A DNA stretch of 64,000 bases from Gillisia mitskevichiae (GTDB lineage Bacteria; Bacteroidota; Bacteroidia; Flavobacteriales; Flavobacteriaceae), in assembly GCF_003634585.1 (NCBI RefSeq), contig NZ_RBLG01000005.1, positions 62,001 through 126,000 of the forward strand, written 5' to 3'. The notes below the pieces were generated by a model. The model made no database searches, was not told the origin of the DNA, and saw only the letters and a program-made list of their open reading frames with translations. This document shows positions 34,401 through 42,407 of this stretch, piece by piece. Numbering within the stretch: the first letter of the stretch is position 1; the number at the start of each line of letters is the position of its first letter. The position numbers and the translations under genes were made by a program.

Positions 34401-35060
34401 ATGAAAACTATTTTAAGCCTCACCTTTTCACTACTATTTTTCTCCTGCGGAAATAGCAGCACAAATACTTCCGCAAAATCTGCAGATTTGAACAAAGACC
34501 CCATTGAAGTTCCTATGCAGGATAATATGGCCAAAGCTTATTTTGCAAGTGGTTGTTTTTGGTGTGTGGAAGCGATTTATGAAAGTGTAAATGGAGTTTC
34601 TGAAGTTTATTCTGGTTATGCAGGAGGCCATACAGAACACCCAACTTACGAAGCTAGTAACACTGGGAAAACAGGACATGCTGAGGCCGTAGAAGTGATC
34701 TATGATCCAGCAGTAGTGAGTTTTGAAACATTAGTACAGGTATATTATGGTTCTCAAAATCCAACACAGGCAAATGGGCAGGGTCCAGATAATGGATCTC
34801 AATATCGCTCTATTATTTTTTATCAAAATTCAGAGCAAAAAGCTATTATAGAAAAAGTGTCTACCGAAGTTGCTAAAGGTTACGAAAAGCCGTTGGCAGC
34901 TGAGATAGTACCATTTCAAAAATTTTGGATGGGAGAAGATTATCATCAGAATTACGAGAGATCGCATCCTGAAAATCCTTACATACAAAATGTATCTATT
35001 CCTAGATTAGAAAAATTCAAAAAGAAATTCCCAGAATTACTAAAAAAGAACGCACACTAA
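34401..35060 (+). CDS. msrA: Peptide-methionine (S)-S-oxide reductase, lipoprotein
   Basis: The 219-residue enzyme reduces methionine-S-sulfoxide in damaged proteins. The active-site motif is GCFWCVE (about residues 52-58), with VSGYAGG-type and GHAEAVEV segments following. An N-terminal lipobox (LLFFSCGNSS) indicates export and anchoring, so it repairs envelope proteins rather than cytoplasmic ones. No additional C-terminal cysteine is present, and FWC supplies the second thiol. I start at 34401, giving a proper signal peptide; an upstream ATG at 34350 would spoil it. Confidence 0.94.
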   Translation: MKTILSLTFSLLFFSCGNSSTNTSAKSADLNKDPIEVPMQDNMAKAYFASGCFWCVEAIYESVNGVSEVYSGYAGGHTEHPTYEASNTGKTGHAEAVEVIYDPAVVSFETLVQVYYGSQNPTQANGQGPDNGSQYRSIIFYQNSEQKAIIEKVSTEVAKGYEKPLAAEIVPFQKFWMGEDYHQNYERSHPENPYIQNVSIPRLEKFKKKFPELLKKNAH

Positions 35061-35080
35061 GAGCGAAGATACTTTAATAA

Positions 35081-35110
35081 AAAAGAGCCCATGAGGGCTC
35101 TTCTGTATTT
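35081..35110. terminator. Terminator between msrA and kmo
   Basis: The stem AAGAGCCC (35083-35090) / GGGCTCTT (35095-35102) with an ATGA loop has A/T-rich flanks on both sides. It lies between the convergent msrA and kmo genes and may serve both. Confidence 0.7.
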
Positions 35111-35148
35111 TATAACTTTCCTAGTTGAAATTTAAAATAAACTTGTTT

Positions 35149-36495
35149 TTAATGAGCCTGAATAAGTTTCAATATTAAGTCTTCAATTTCTTGAGTCTCC
35201 CATTTAGCTTCTATTCCTTCAACATTCATAACCTTATCCATAACATCCCTTTGCTTGTCTCCTATAGCAAGTGCATCGGCATAAGGTTTGTCTGAAAAGG
35301 TGACTCTGGAATATAATGGAATCCACTTTTCAGGATATTTTTGAGCAAAGTGCTTTTCAATTTTTTTCCTAAGTATAAATTGAGAATTCGCAGTCTTGCT
35401 GCTCATCTCTACAAAATTCCTATAGCTTAATTCTGCTATGGCATCTGCATTCGGCTTTCTGATTTCCTGATATTCTTTGAAGATCCTCTCCCAATCGTCT
35501 TCAAACTTCTCTATAAGATCATCTAAGACAGAGATATCTTCAAAACCAGCATTCATACCTTGTCCATAAAATGGCACGATAGCGTGAGCAGAATCACCTA
35601 CTAAGGCCACTTTATCCCAATATGTCCAAGGATAACATTTCATAGTGACCATTGCACTTGTTGGATTTTTAAAGAAATCCCGAGTTAAATTAGAAATATC
35701 AGACTTGATATCCGGGAAATATTTACTGAAGAATTTTTCTGAATCTGCTTCAGTAATAATTTTTTCAAAAGAAACCTCTCCTTCAAAAGGCATAAAGAGG
35801 GTGCACGTAAAACTGCCATCTAAATTTGGCATCGCAATAAGCATAAACTCTCCCCTAGGCCAAATATGAAAGGAAGCATTATCTAATTTATGAGATCCAT
35901 CTTCATTAGCCGGAATAGTTAATTCCTTATAACCAACATCTATAAAATCTTGAGAATAGTTAAATCTACTATTTCGCTGCATTTTATGGCGAACTCTGGA
36001 AAAAGCACCATCGGCTCCAAACACCATATCAAATTGATATTCTTGCCATTCTGCTTTCTCAGATTCACCTGTATAAATTTTAGCCTCAGCAAGGTTAACA
36101 TCCCAAACTTTTTCTTCAAATCTAAATTTAGCACCTGTTTCTTCAGCCAGATCGATCATTTTTCTATTTAGCACCCCTCGAGAAATAGAATAAATAGCTT
36201 CTCCTTCTTTCCCGTATTTCTGAAAATATAAAGGCTTATCATTTACATGTAATGCACGTTTATCTAAAGGCAAGGCTAGTTCACGAATCTCGTCTTCTAT
36301 ACCAACTTTTCGTAAAGCATTCCAGCCTCTATTGGACATTGCAAGATTTATAGATCTTCCAGAAAATTCTACTTTTCTTACATCCGGTCTACGATCAAAA
36401 ACCGTAACCTCGTGACCTCTTTTTCTTAGATAAATAGCAAGTAAAGAACCAACTAATCCTGAGCCAATAATGGCGATATCTTTAGTTTTCTGCAT
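35149..36495 (-). CDS. kmo: Kynurenine 3-monooxygenase
   Basis: The 448-residue FAD enzyme hydroxylates kynurenine to 3-hydroxykynurenine using NADPH and oxygen. The FAD motif is IIGSGLVGSLLAIYLRKRG. FGADGAFSRVR and LVGDSAHAIVPFYGQGMNAG carry the DG and GD flavin-binding signatures of the class A monooxygenases. The latter is typical of Kmo, with the conserved QGMNAGFED. The next pathway enzyme, kynureninase, is encoded 3 kb downstream in window coordinates, on the same strand but not contiguous. Confidence 0.93.
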   Translation of the reverse strand: MQKTKDIAIIGSGLVGSLLAIYLRKRGHEVTVFDRRPDVRKVEFSGRSINLAMSNRGWNALRKVGIEDEIRELALPLDKRALHVNDKPLYFQKYGKEGEAIYSISRGVLNRKMIDLAEETGAKFRFEEKVWDVNLAEAKIYTGESEKAEWQEYQFDMVFGADGAFSRVRHKMQRNSRFNYSQDFIDVGYKELTIPANEDGSHKLDNASFHIWPRGEFMLIAMPNLDGSFTCTLFMPFEGEVSFEKIITEADSEKFFSKYFPDIKSDISNLTRDFFKNPTSAMVTMKCYPWTYWDKVALVGDSAHAIVPFYGQGMNAGFEDISVLDDLIEKFEDDWERIFKEYQEIRKPNADAIAELSYRNFVEMSSKTANSQFILRKKIEKHFAQKYPEKWIPLYSRVTFSDKPYADALAIGDKQRDVMDKVMNVEGIEAKWETQEIEDLILKLIQAH

Positions 36496-36773
36496 TAATT
36501 TTTATAGGTAGATAACTTCTTTATTCTAGAAAGTAATCTAATTTGAAATTAGAAAATTGATGATTCAAAAATACAGATTAATTCCCAATTGATTTTTTAA
36601 ATACTTGTCTCATTTATTATGAGGCTCTCGCTAGAAATTCTGTTTTTAAGTTCCCAAAGTTCATCAATTCATTCAGAAGTCATTAAAATAACGTTAAATA
36701 GTACGCCATTTACAATTTGTTTAACACCTGTTAAAACCTTCAACCTGTAACTTTAATTTTCTAAAATAGAAGC

Positions 36774-37886
36774 ATGAAAGAGAATCAAGCATTATTAGAA
36801 TCTTATAAATTAGAAGACCTTAGCCTTAGAAACAGAGTTGTAATGGCACCAATGACCAGAAATAGAGCAGATAATAGTGATAATGCTCCAACAAGTCTAC
36901 ATGCCGAATATTACAAACAAAGAAGTGGTGCGGGTTTAATAATTACTGAAGGATCCCAGATTTCAGAAAGAGCTGTTGGTTATATTAATACGCCTGGAAT
37001 TTACACAAATGCACAAGTTGAAGGATGGAAGAAAGTGACCACTGCCGTGCATGAAGAAGGCGGAAAGATCTTTATTCAGTTATGGCATTGTGGAAGAATG
37101 TCTCATCCAAAGTTTCATAATGGGGAAAAGCCTTTGGCTCCAAGTGCAGTGAACCCTAATGCACAATCCTTTACCCAAGATGGATTTGAAGACACCGTAG
37201 AGCCTAAAGCTATGTCCTTGGTAGAGATCAAAGAAACTATTCAAGAATTTAAAAAGGCAGCACAGAACGCAAAAGATGCTGGTTTTGATGGGGTTGAGAT
37301 ACATTCTTCTAATGGATATTTAATTCATCAGTTCTTTAATAAAAATTCTAATACCCGAACAGATGAATATGGCGGAAGCATTCAAAATAGGGCCAGGTTC
37401 TTTTTTGAAGTTATAGAGGCTATTAATGAAGTTTGGGATGAAACTAAAATTGGAGTAAGATTAAATCCTTCCTTAAACGATGCGTTTGGGATCAAGGCTA
37501 CAGAAGAAACTATTCCCACTTTCGACTATATAATAGAAAAGCTTAATGCTTATAATCTTGCTTATCTTCATTTATCTGAACCATTTACTGATGTTAGTAA
37601 AATAGATTTCTTGGTTACAGAAATAGCTAGACATTATAGACCTATTTACAAAGGAACATTGATGATTAACTCAGGTTTTGATCAAGAAACAGGAAATCAA
37701 ATCATTAAAGAGGGGAATGCAGATCTCGTTTCTTTTGGGAAATTATTTATTTCCAACCCAGATTTACCAAAGCGATTTGAAAAAAACGCAGATTTAGCCG
37801 AATGGGATGAAGATACTTTCTATACTCCAGGAGCCAAAGGCTATACAGATTATCCAAAATTAAAAGAAGAACCAGTAGGTGAATAA
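36774..37886 (+). CDS. Old Yellow Enzyme family alkene reductase (NADH:flavin oxidoreductase)
   Basis: The 370-residue FMN-binding TIM barrel reduces activated C=C bonds of enones or nitro compounds, using NAD(P)H. Characteristic segments are NRVVMAPMTRNRA, FIQLWHCGRMSHP, and GVEIHSSNGYLIHQFF, with the His/Asn substrate-anchoring pair (HSSN). It is followed by NTRTDEYGGSIQNRARF. It is of the NemA type by pattern. A 7-of-8 promoter match (TAACTTTA, 36748-36755) precedes it. Its position between kmo and kynU is not explained by that pathway and is probably a detox or stress role. Confidence 0.92.
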   Translation: MKENQALLESYKLEDLSLRNRVVMAPMTRNRADNSDNAPTSLHAEYYKQRSGAGLIITEGSQISERAVGYINTPGIYTNAQVEGWKKVTTAVHEEGGKIFIQLWHCGRMSHPKFHNGEKPLAPSAVNPNAQSFTQDGFEDTVEPKAMSLVEIKETIQEFKKAAQNAKDAGFDGVEIHSSNGYLIHQFFNKNSNTRTDEYGGSIQNRARFFFEVIEAINEVWDETKIGVRLNPSLNDAFGIKATEETIPTFDYIIEKLNAYNLAYLHLSEPFTDVSKIDFLVTEIARHYRPIYKGTLMINSGFDQETGNQIIKEGNADLVSFGKLFISNPDLPKRFEKNADLAEWDEDTFYTPGAKGYTDYPKLKEEPVGE

Positions 37887-37922
37887 ACATTTTACTAGCA
37901 CTAATAATCTAAATCATTAAAA

Positions 37923-38168
37923 ATGAAACAAGAAAAAATAGATCAACTAAAAAGCATCTTAAATAAATTAGAGGATATTAAACATAGCCAGGAAAGTGTA
38001 ATTGATAAAATAAATCATGTGATCACAGATCTTTTCCAACATCCTGATAAAAAATTAGAAAAGGCAATGGAAGATGCTCATCAAAAATCGTCTGATAATG
38101 TGGATTCTGTAAGTGAAGTATTAGAAGAACTAGAAATGAGAATTAACAAAGCAGAGAACGAAAGCTAA
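37923..38168 (+). CDS. Small all-helical hypothetical protein
   Basis: The 81-residue protein is rich in Lys, Glu, Asp and Ser and looks almost wholly helical with heptad-like spacing (QLKSILNKLEDIKHSQ, VSEVLEELEMRINKAE). It has no signal peptide, membrane segment or cysteine. It begins 36 nt after the Old Yellow Enzyme gene and may be co-transcribed. I do not recognise a family. The start is the only Met at the N-terminus. Confidence 0.7.
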   Translation: MKQEKIDQLKSILNKLEDIKHSQESVIDKINHVITDLFQHPDKKLEKAMEDAHQKSSDNVDSVSEVLEELEMRINKAENES

Positions 38169-38485
38169 AACAATTAGCCTTGCTCCTACTCAAAAAATTT
38201 AACATTATATAAGTTTGTCTAAATCCCACTAACAGTCTTGGTTTTAAATAATTACAGTGTTAAAAATTAACATATCGCCTCAAATAAAATTTTAGGAAAT
38301 TAGTTAAACACTCGTTAAAATAGCTTAGATTAGTTAGTGATTTACATAAATTCGTATTGAAATCTAATCAGATTATAATTTTAGAGTATGAGTTTATCGG
38401 AGATAATCTAAATAAATTCATAACTAAAACAAATAATCACTAACCATTAATAAGCAACAATATGTTGCAATAAAAAACTAACAAT
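38169..38485. other. Intergenic stretch without a recognised gene
   Basis: This 317-nt A+T-rich gap lies ahead of the 51-residue membrane protein gene. I see no open frame above about 10 codons, no exact TAnnTTTG box near the downstream start and no stable hairpin. The length suggests a regulatory leader or stress-type promoter for the small gene, but nothing specific can be named. Confidence 0.4.
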
Positions 38486-38641
38486 ATGAAAGATTTAATT
38501 TGGCTGATCGTAGTACTATTAATAATTGGATGGCTAATAGGATATTTTGCCTTTCCAGATTTAGGTAGTATCATTCACATCTTAATTGTAATTGCAGTAA
38601 TACTTATTTTATACAAACTTCTAACTGGAAGAAGGTTGTAA
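38486..38641 (+). CDS. Lmo0937-family small membrane protein (DUF5670-like)
   Basis: This 51-residue gene encodes two membrane helices separated by a short loop (GYFAFPDLGSIIH), ending in basic GRRL. The pattern (helix, G/FF-AF, GG/GSIIHILIVIAV, helix, basic end) matches the small lmo0937-type family widespread in Bacteroidota and Firmicutes. These genes often respond to stress, but their function is unknown. A strong terminator follows, so it is monocistronic. Confidence 0.85.
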   Translation: MKDLIWLIVVLLIIGWLIGYFAFPDLGSIIHILIVIAVILILYKLLTGRRL

Positions 38642-38658
38642 TCAACACATAACTTTTT

Positions 38659-38693
38659 AAAAAGCCCTTTGATATTCAAAGGGCTTTTTTTTT
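38659..38693 (+). terminator. Rho-independent terminator after the small membrane protein gene
   Basis: AAAGCCCTTTGA (38661-38672) pairs with TCAAAGGGCTTT (38676-38687) around a 3-nt loop, followed by nine T residues. Confidence 0.92.
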
Positions 38694-38746
38694 GTGCTAT
38701 GTTTTGTTATAATTAGAATTACTACTTTTAATCAAAATTTTGAATT

Positions 38747-39433
38747 ATGAAAAAAATACTCAGCCTATGTCTGCTTCTCACTTTTTTAATTGGGTGTAAG
38801 GACAATCAAAGTAAGTCAGAGGGATTAGAAGCTACTGTTTCTGAAATAAAATCCGAAGAACTACCTATTACAGCACAGATTGCAAATGCAAACGGTATGG
38901 AAAAATTTAATGAGTTGGATGAATTAAATTTCACCTTTAACGTAAAGGTAAATGACACTTTACGTAGCAATAGAGCTTGGAAATGGTTTCCTAAAACTAA
39001 AAAAGTGGAACTTACTGAGAAAGGAGAAACTATAAGCTATACTCAAGGTGATAGTTTAACCGAGAATGCTTTGGCTGCAGATCAAAAATTTATAAATGAT
39101 TCTTATTGGCTGTTATTTCCCTATCAATTAATGTGGAGCGATTTTGAATCTACCTATAATGAGAAAGGAATTTCCCCAATTAGCAATGAGGAAATGAAAA
39201 TGCTTACGGTTAGTTACAAAGGTAAAGGAGGATATTCTCCAGACGATTCTTACCACATATTTTTTGGAGAAGATAATATGATCAAGGAATGGACCTATGT
39301 TTCTTCAACAGGTAGAGAATTAACTACTACTTGGGAAGACTATGAGACCTTTAAAGGTATTCCAATTGCAAAAATGCATAAATCTGCAGATAGCAGTTTT
39401 CAACTATATTTTACAGATATTAAATTCAAATAA
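38747..39433 (+). CDS. Lipoprotein of unknown function
   Basis: The 228-residue protein has a lipoprotein signal with Cys17 (LLTFLIGCKDNQS). The mature part resembles Bacteroidota lipoproteins whose folded core measures an outer-membrane lipoprotein-like (LolA/LppX-type) beta half-barrel, with RSNRAWKWFPKTKKVEL and DSYWLLFPYQLMW as landmarks. That fold suggestion is weak. It is monocistronic and convergent with kynU (10 nt apart). A 7-of-8 promoter match (TACTTTTA, 38723-38730) precedes it. Confidence 0.75.
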   Translation: MKKILSLCLLLTFLIGCKDNQSKSEGLEATVSEIKSEELPITAQIANANGMEKFNELDELNFTFNVKVNDTLRSNRAWKWFPKTKKVELTEKGETISYTQGDSLTENALAADQKFINDSYWLLFPYQLMWSDFESTYNEKGISPISNEEMKMLTVSYKGKGGYSPDDSYHIFFGEDNMIKEWTYVSSTGRELTTTWEDYETFKGIPIAKMHKSADSSFQLYFTDIKFK

Positions 39434-39443
39434 AACATAATTA

Positions 39444-40721
39444 TTAATTCTTAAGAATCCCCTTCTTTAAGATCTGTCCAAAATTATACATGTCTTTGAA
39501 AGAACAGTAAAATGGTGCTGGAGCCAAACGGATAACGTTTGGTTCTCGCCAATCTGTTATCACGCCTTGTTCCATTAAATAGTTAAAAAGTTCTTTCCCC
39601 TCACCGTGAAGGAAAACAGATAATTGAGTACCTCTTTCTTCCTGTTTGGAAGGTGTTATAATTTCAAAACTGGCATCTACCTCCTTATCAATTTCCTGTA
39701 AGATAAATTCAAGATAAGCTACAATTCTATTTCTTTTTTCAATAAGTGCCGGCATTCCTACCTCATCAAACATTTCTAGAGATGCTAAATAAGGGGCCAT
39801 TGCTAAAATTGGAGCATTGCTTATTTGCCAAGCATGTGCATTAGGTTCTGGTTGAAATTCTGGTTCCATTAAAAAACGACGTTCCTTATTATGTCCCCAC
39901 CAGCCTTCTAATCTGGTAATATCTTTTTTACCGTGATATTTTTCATTAATAAAACTGCCAGATGCATTTCCGGGGCCAGAATTCATATATTTATAACTAC
40001 ACCAGGCGGCAAAGTCTACATCCCAGTCATGCAGTTTTAGTTCTATATTACCCGCAGCATGAGCAAGATCCCAACCTACTTTAGCTCCAACAGCATGACC
40101 AGCTTTCGTTATTAATTCCATATCCAAGACTTGTCCCGAATAATAATTAACCCCTCCAATTAAAACCAAAGCACACTCCTCTCCTACTTCCTCAATTTTC
40201 GCAAGTATATCTTCAGTTCTAAAAAAATGCTCCCCTTCGCGCTTCTCTATTTTAACGACCGCATCCTTTTCTGTATACCCATGAAATTTAACTTGAGATG
40301 CGATCATATATTGATCACTGGGAAAAGCTTTTTCTTCGCAGATAATCTTGAAACGTTTTCCTTCAGGTTTATAAAAAGTTGCCATTAATAAATGAAGATT
40401 AACAGTAAGAGTATTCATCACCGTGATTTCACTAGGTTTTCCACCTACAACTTTCCCTAGTTTAGCTGAAAACCGCTCATGGTAATCCCACCAAGGCTTT
40501 TCTGCATAAAAATGCCCTTCTACCGCGAGATTTGCCCAATCTTCCATCACTTCATCCACATATTTCTTGGCAGATCTAGGTTGAAGACCTAAAGAATTTC
40601 CTGTAAAATAGATCACTTGTTTTCCGTTTACCTTCGGGAAAATAAATTCATCTTTATAAGAAGCTAATTTATCTTCATTATCTAATTTCTTAGCAAATTC
40701 TAAGGTATTTTCAAATCTCAT
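39444..40721 (-). CDS. kynU: Kynureninase
   Basis: The 425-residue PLP enzyme cleaves 3-hydroxykynurenine to 3-hydroxyanthranilate and alanine. The N-terminal YFTGNSLGLQPRSA is typical of the family. The PLP site includes GWDLAHAAGN (Asp that pairs with the pyridine nitrogen) and the Schiff-base Lys244 in WCSYKYMNSGPG. C-terminal VITDWREPNVIRLAPAPFY is also conserved. It works directly after Kmo. No 3-hydroxyanthranilate dioxygenase or tryptophan dioxygenase lies in the window, so whether the route feeds NAD synthesis or catabolism cannot be told here. Confidence 0.95.
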   Translation of the reverse strand: MRFENTLEFAKKLDNEDKLASYKDEFIFPKVNGKQVIYFTGNSLGLQPRSAKKYVDEVMEDWANLAVEGHFYAEKPWWDYHERFSAKLGKVVGGKPSEITVMNTLTVNLHLLMATFYKPEGKRFKIICEEKAFPSDQYMIASQVKFHGYTEKDAVVKIEKREGEHFFRTEDILAKIEEVGEECALVLIGGVNYYSGQVLDMELITKAGHAVGAKVGWDLAHAAGNIELKLHDWDVDFAAWCSYKYMNSGPGNASGSFINEKYHGKKDITRLEGWWGHNKERRFLMEPEFQPEPNAHAWQISNAPILAMAPYLASLEMFDEVGMPALIEKRNRIVAYLEFILQEIDKEVDASFEIITPSKQEERGTQLSVFLHGEGKELFNYLMEQGVITDWREPNVIRLAPAPFYCSFKDMYNFGQILKKGILKN

Positions 40722-40821
40722 AGCACTAATTTGACGTAAAAATACTATTAATATTCAGCTACAAAAAGTTCATTTTGAATCAATTCTTAATTAATTGAGG
40801 CAATAGAAAAATAGTTATGTC

Positions 40822-40829
40822 TAAATTTG
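40822..40829 (+). promoter_or_regulatory. -7 promoter box of the O-methyltransferase gene
   Basis: TAAATTTG matches TAnnTTTG exactly, 19 nt before the ATG. A TTG at 40795-40797 lies 24 nt upstream, just outside the usual spacing. Confidence 0.6.
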
Positions 40830-40848
40830 CAAAAAACAAGATACATCC

Positions 40849-41493
40849 ATGCATTTTCTACCTGAAGCAATAGATACATATACTGTTGAGCATACCCAAG
40901 CCGAGCCTGATATTTTGGCCCAATTAACAAGAGAAACCTATCAGAAAATACTTCAGCCCAGAATGCTAAGCGGACATTACCAAGGAAGATTACTTAGCAT
41001 ACTCTCTAAAATTATTAATCCGTCTACTATTTTAGAATTAGGAACCTATACAGGATATTCAGCAATATGTTTAGCAGAGGGTTTAAAGACTAATGGCGAG
41101 TTACACACATTAGATGTAAATGAGGAATTACAATCTATCCAGAATAAATATTTTGAACTTTCAGGATTCAGAAACAAAATTCATCAACACCTTGGTGAGG
41201 CTTTAGAGCTCTTACCAAAATTAGATATGAAATTTGATCTTGTCTTTATGGATGCAGACAAGCCTAATTATCCTGCATATTTCAATCTGATAATAGATAA
41301 AATAAATCCGGGAGGCATTTTACTAACAGATAATGTATTGTGGAGTGGTAAGGTTGTAGAACACGTTAAGAAAGATGACGAGTCTACAAAAGCACTTTTA
41401 GAATATAATAACATGGTGGCAACAGATGATAGACTTGAAACCATACTATTACCTATAAGAGATGGATTAAGTTTAAGCCGAAAAAGAGCTTAG
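40849..41493 (+). CDS. Class I SAM-dependent O-methyltransferase (COMT/CaOMT-like)
   Basis: The 214-residue cytoplasmic enzyme has the SAM site ILELGTYTGYSAICLAEGL, the acidic LHTLDVNEEL, and FDLVFMDADKPNYPAYF with the metal-binding Asp. NPGGILLTDNVLWSGKV with the DN pair follows. This pattern is that of metal-dependent catechol/caffeoyl-CoA O-methyltransferases. The natural substrate is unknown. It overlaps the end of the convergent PAP2 gene by 4 nt. Confidence 0.93.
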   Translation: MHFLPEAIDTYTVEHTQAEPDILAQLTRETYQKILQPRMLSGHYQGRLLSILSKIINPSTILELGTYTGYSAICLAEGLKTNGELHTLDVNEELQSIQNKYFELSGFRNKIHQHLGEALELLPKLDMKFDLVFMDADKPNYPAYFNLIIDKINPGGILLTDNVLWSGKVVEHVKKDDESTKALLEYNNMVATDDRLETILLPIRDGLSLSRKRA

Positions 41494-42047
41494 TAGAATC
41501 TTTTACCTGCTAAAAGATATAATTTATAGAACCCATAACCAAAAAGAAAACCTACTATAGCTCCTACAATAAGATCTAGCGGATAATGAACACCTACATA
41601 TACTCGGCTTAATACAAAAGTGATGGGCCAGATATAAAATATGTAGATCCATTTATACTTTTCTCGCAAACTTAAAACAACAAAAGTTGTAACCACAAAT
41701 GAGGAAGAAGCATGTCCTGAGAAAAAACTATAGTTAGTTGGGGATTGTAAAATCCTAATAATATCCAAAAGTTCAGGATCATTGTTAGGTCTTAGTCGTG
41801 CAGCAATTCCTTTTACAAAATTAGTGAATGCTAAAGTGGTAAGAAATGCTGATAATAGAAATGCAGAATTAAATAGCGCTTTCTTTTTATGGAAAGCTAT
41901 AAAAAAGAGCACAAAAAAAAGAAGGTAAAGCGGGATCCAATGTTTAATATTCGTTACGAAGATCCAAAAGTTATCGTACTCCTCTATTCCAAGGCTGTTT
42001 AAATAAACAAACAGTTCCCTGTCCCATTTATCTAATTGGTCTAGCAT
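41490..42047 (-). CDS. PAP2-family membrane phosphatase
   Basis: The 185-residue polytopic membrane protein carries the three PAP2 motifs: KGIAARLRP (K-x6-RP), SFFSGHASSS (SGH with the catalytic His) and RVYVGVHYPLD (R-x5-H). Such enzymes dephosphorylate undecaprenyl diphosphate, phosphatidylglycerophosphate or lipid A. The start shares one base with the tatA stop, so translation is coupled. Which lipid it uses is not determined by the motifs. Confidence 0.92.
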   Translation of the reverse strand: MLDQLDKWDRELFVYLNSLGIEEYDNFWIFVTNIKHWIPLYLLFFVLFFIAFHKKKALFNSAFLLSAFLTTLAFTNFVKGIAARLRPNNDPELLDIIRILQSPTNYSFFSGHASSSFVVTTFVVLSLREKYKWIYIFYIWPITFVLSRVYVGVHYPLDLIVGAIVGFLFGYGFYKLYLLAGKRFY

Positions 42048-42328
42048 TAAAACCTTCGTTTTATAGACCCTGTAATTTCATCGATATCCTCTTTCACCTT
42101 GCTAATTTCATTTCGCACATCATTGGAGATATCTTTATTAATCCCCTGCTTTTCTGCACTTTTAGTGATCTCACTTTTAATGTCGTTAGAAGCATTTTTT
42201 AAAGTACGCATACCTTTACCTAGACCTCTAGCGATGTCTGGTATTTTATCGGCACCAAAAACCATGATTAATATAAATATTATAAAACCAATTTCGGCAC
42301 CACTAATAAATAATGGAAGTGTTATCAT
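42047..42328 (-). CDS. tatA: Sec-independent translocase protein TatA/E
   Basis: The 93-residue protein has the standard TatA layout: a short N-terminus (ITLPLFISGAEIGF), one membrane helix, the FGADKIPDIARGLGKGMR hinge and amphipathic helix, and a charged C-terminal tail. TatA assembles the pore for folded proteins carrying twin-arginine signals. tatC is not in the window. I use the ATG at 42328; an in-frame GTG at 42346 lies upstream of the -7 box and cannot be in the main transcript. Confidence 0.93.
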   Translation of the reverse strand: MITLPLFISGAEIGFIIFILIMVFGADKIPDIARGLGKGMRTLKNASNDIKSEITKSAEKQGINKDISNDVRNEISKVKEDIDEITGSIKRRF

Positions 42329-42333
42329 AGCAA

Positions 42334-42341
42334 CAAAGATA
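42334..42341 (-). promoter_or_regulatory. -7 promoter box of tatA, 5 nt before the start codon
   Basis: The minus strand reads TATCTTTG, an exact TAnnTTTG match, with only 5 nt (TTGCT) before the ATG. The transcript would be leaderless or nearly so. Confidence 0.6.
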
Positions 42342-42355
42342 ATCACAATATATAT

Positions 42356-42388
42356 TAAAAAAAGAAGCCGACTCGTTAAAGTCGGCTT
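42356..42388 (-). terminator. Rho-independent terminator of the M1 peptidase gene
   Basis: On the minus strand AAGCCGAC and GTCGGCTT (42365-42372 and 42381-42388) form an 8-bp stem with an 8-nt loop, followed by a T-run. Confidence 0.85.
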
Positions 42389-42407
42389 AATTTATTTTTC
42401 TGAAAGA

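Noticed and set aside
38169-38485. Riboswitch or small RNA in the long gap before the 51-residue gene
   Set aside because: No stable hairpins or recognised aptamer sequence; length and A+T richness alone are not enough.
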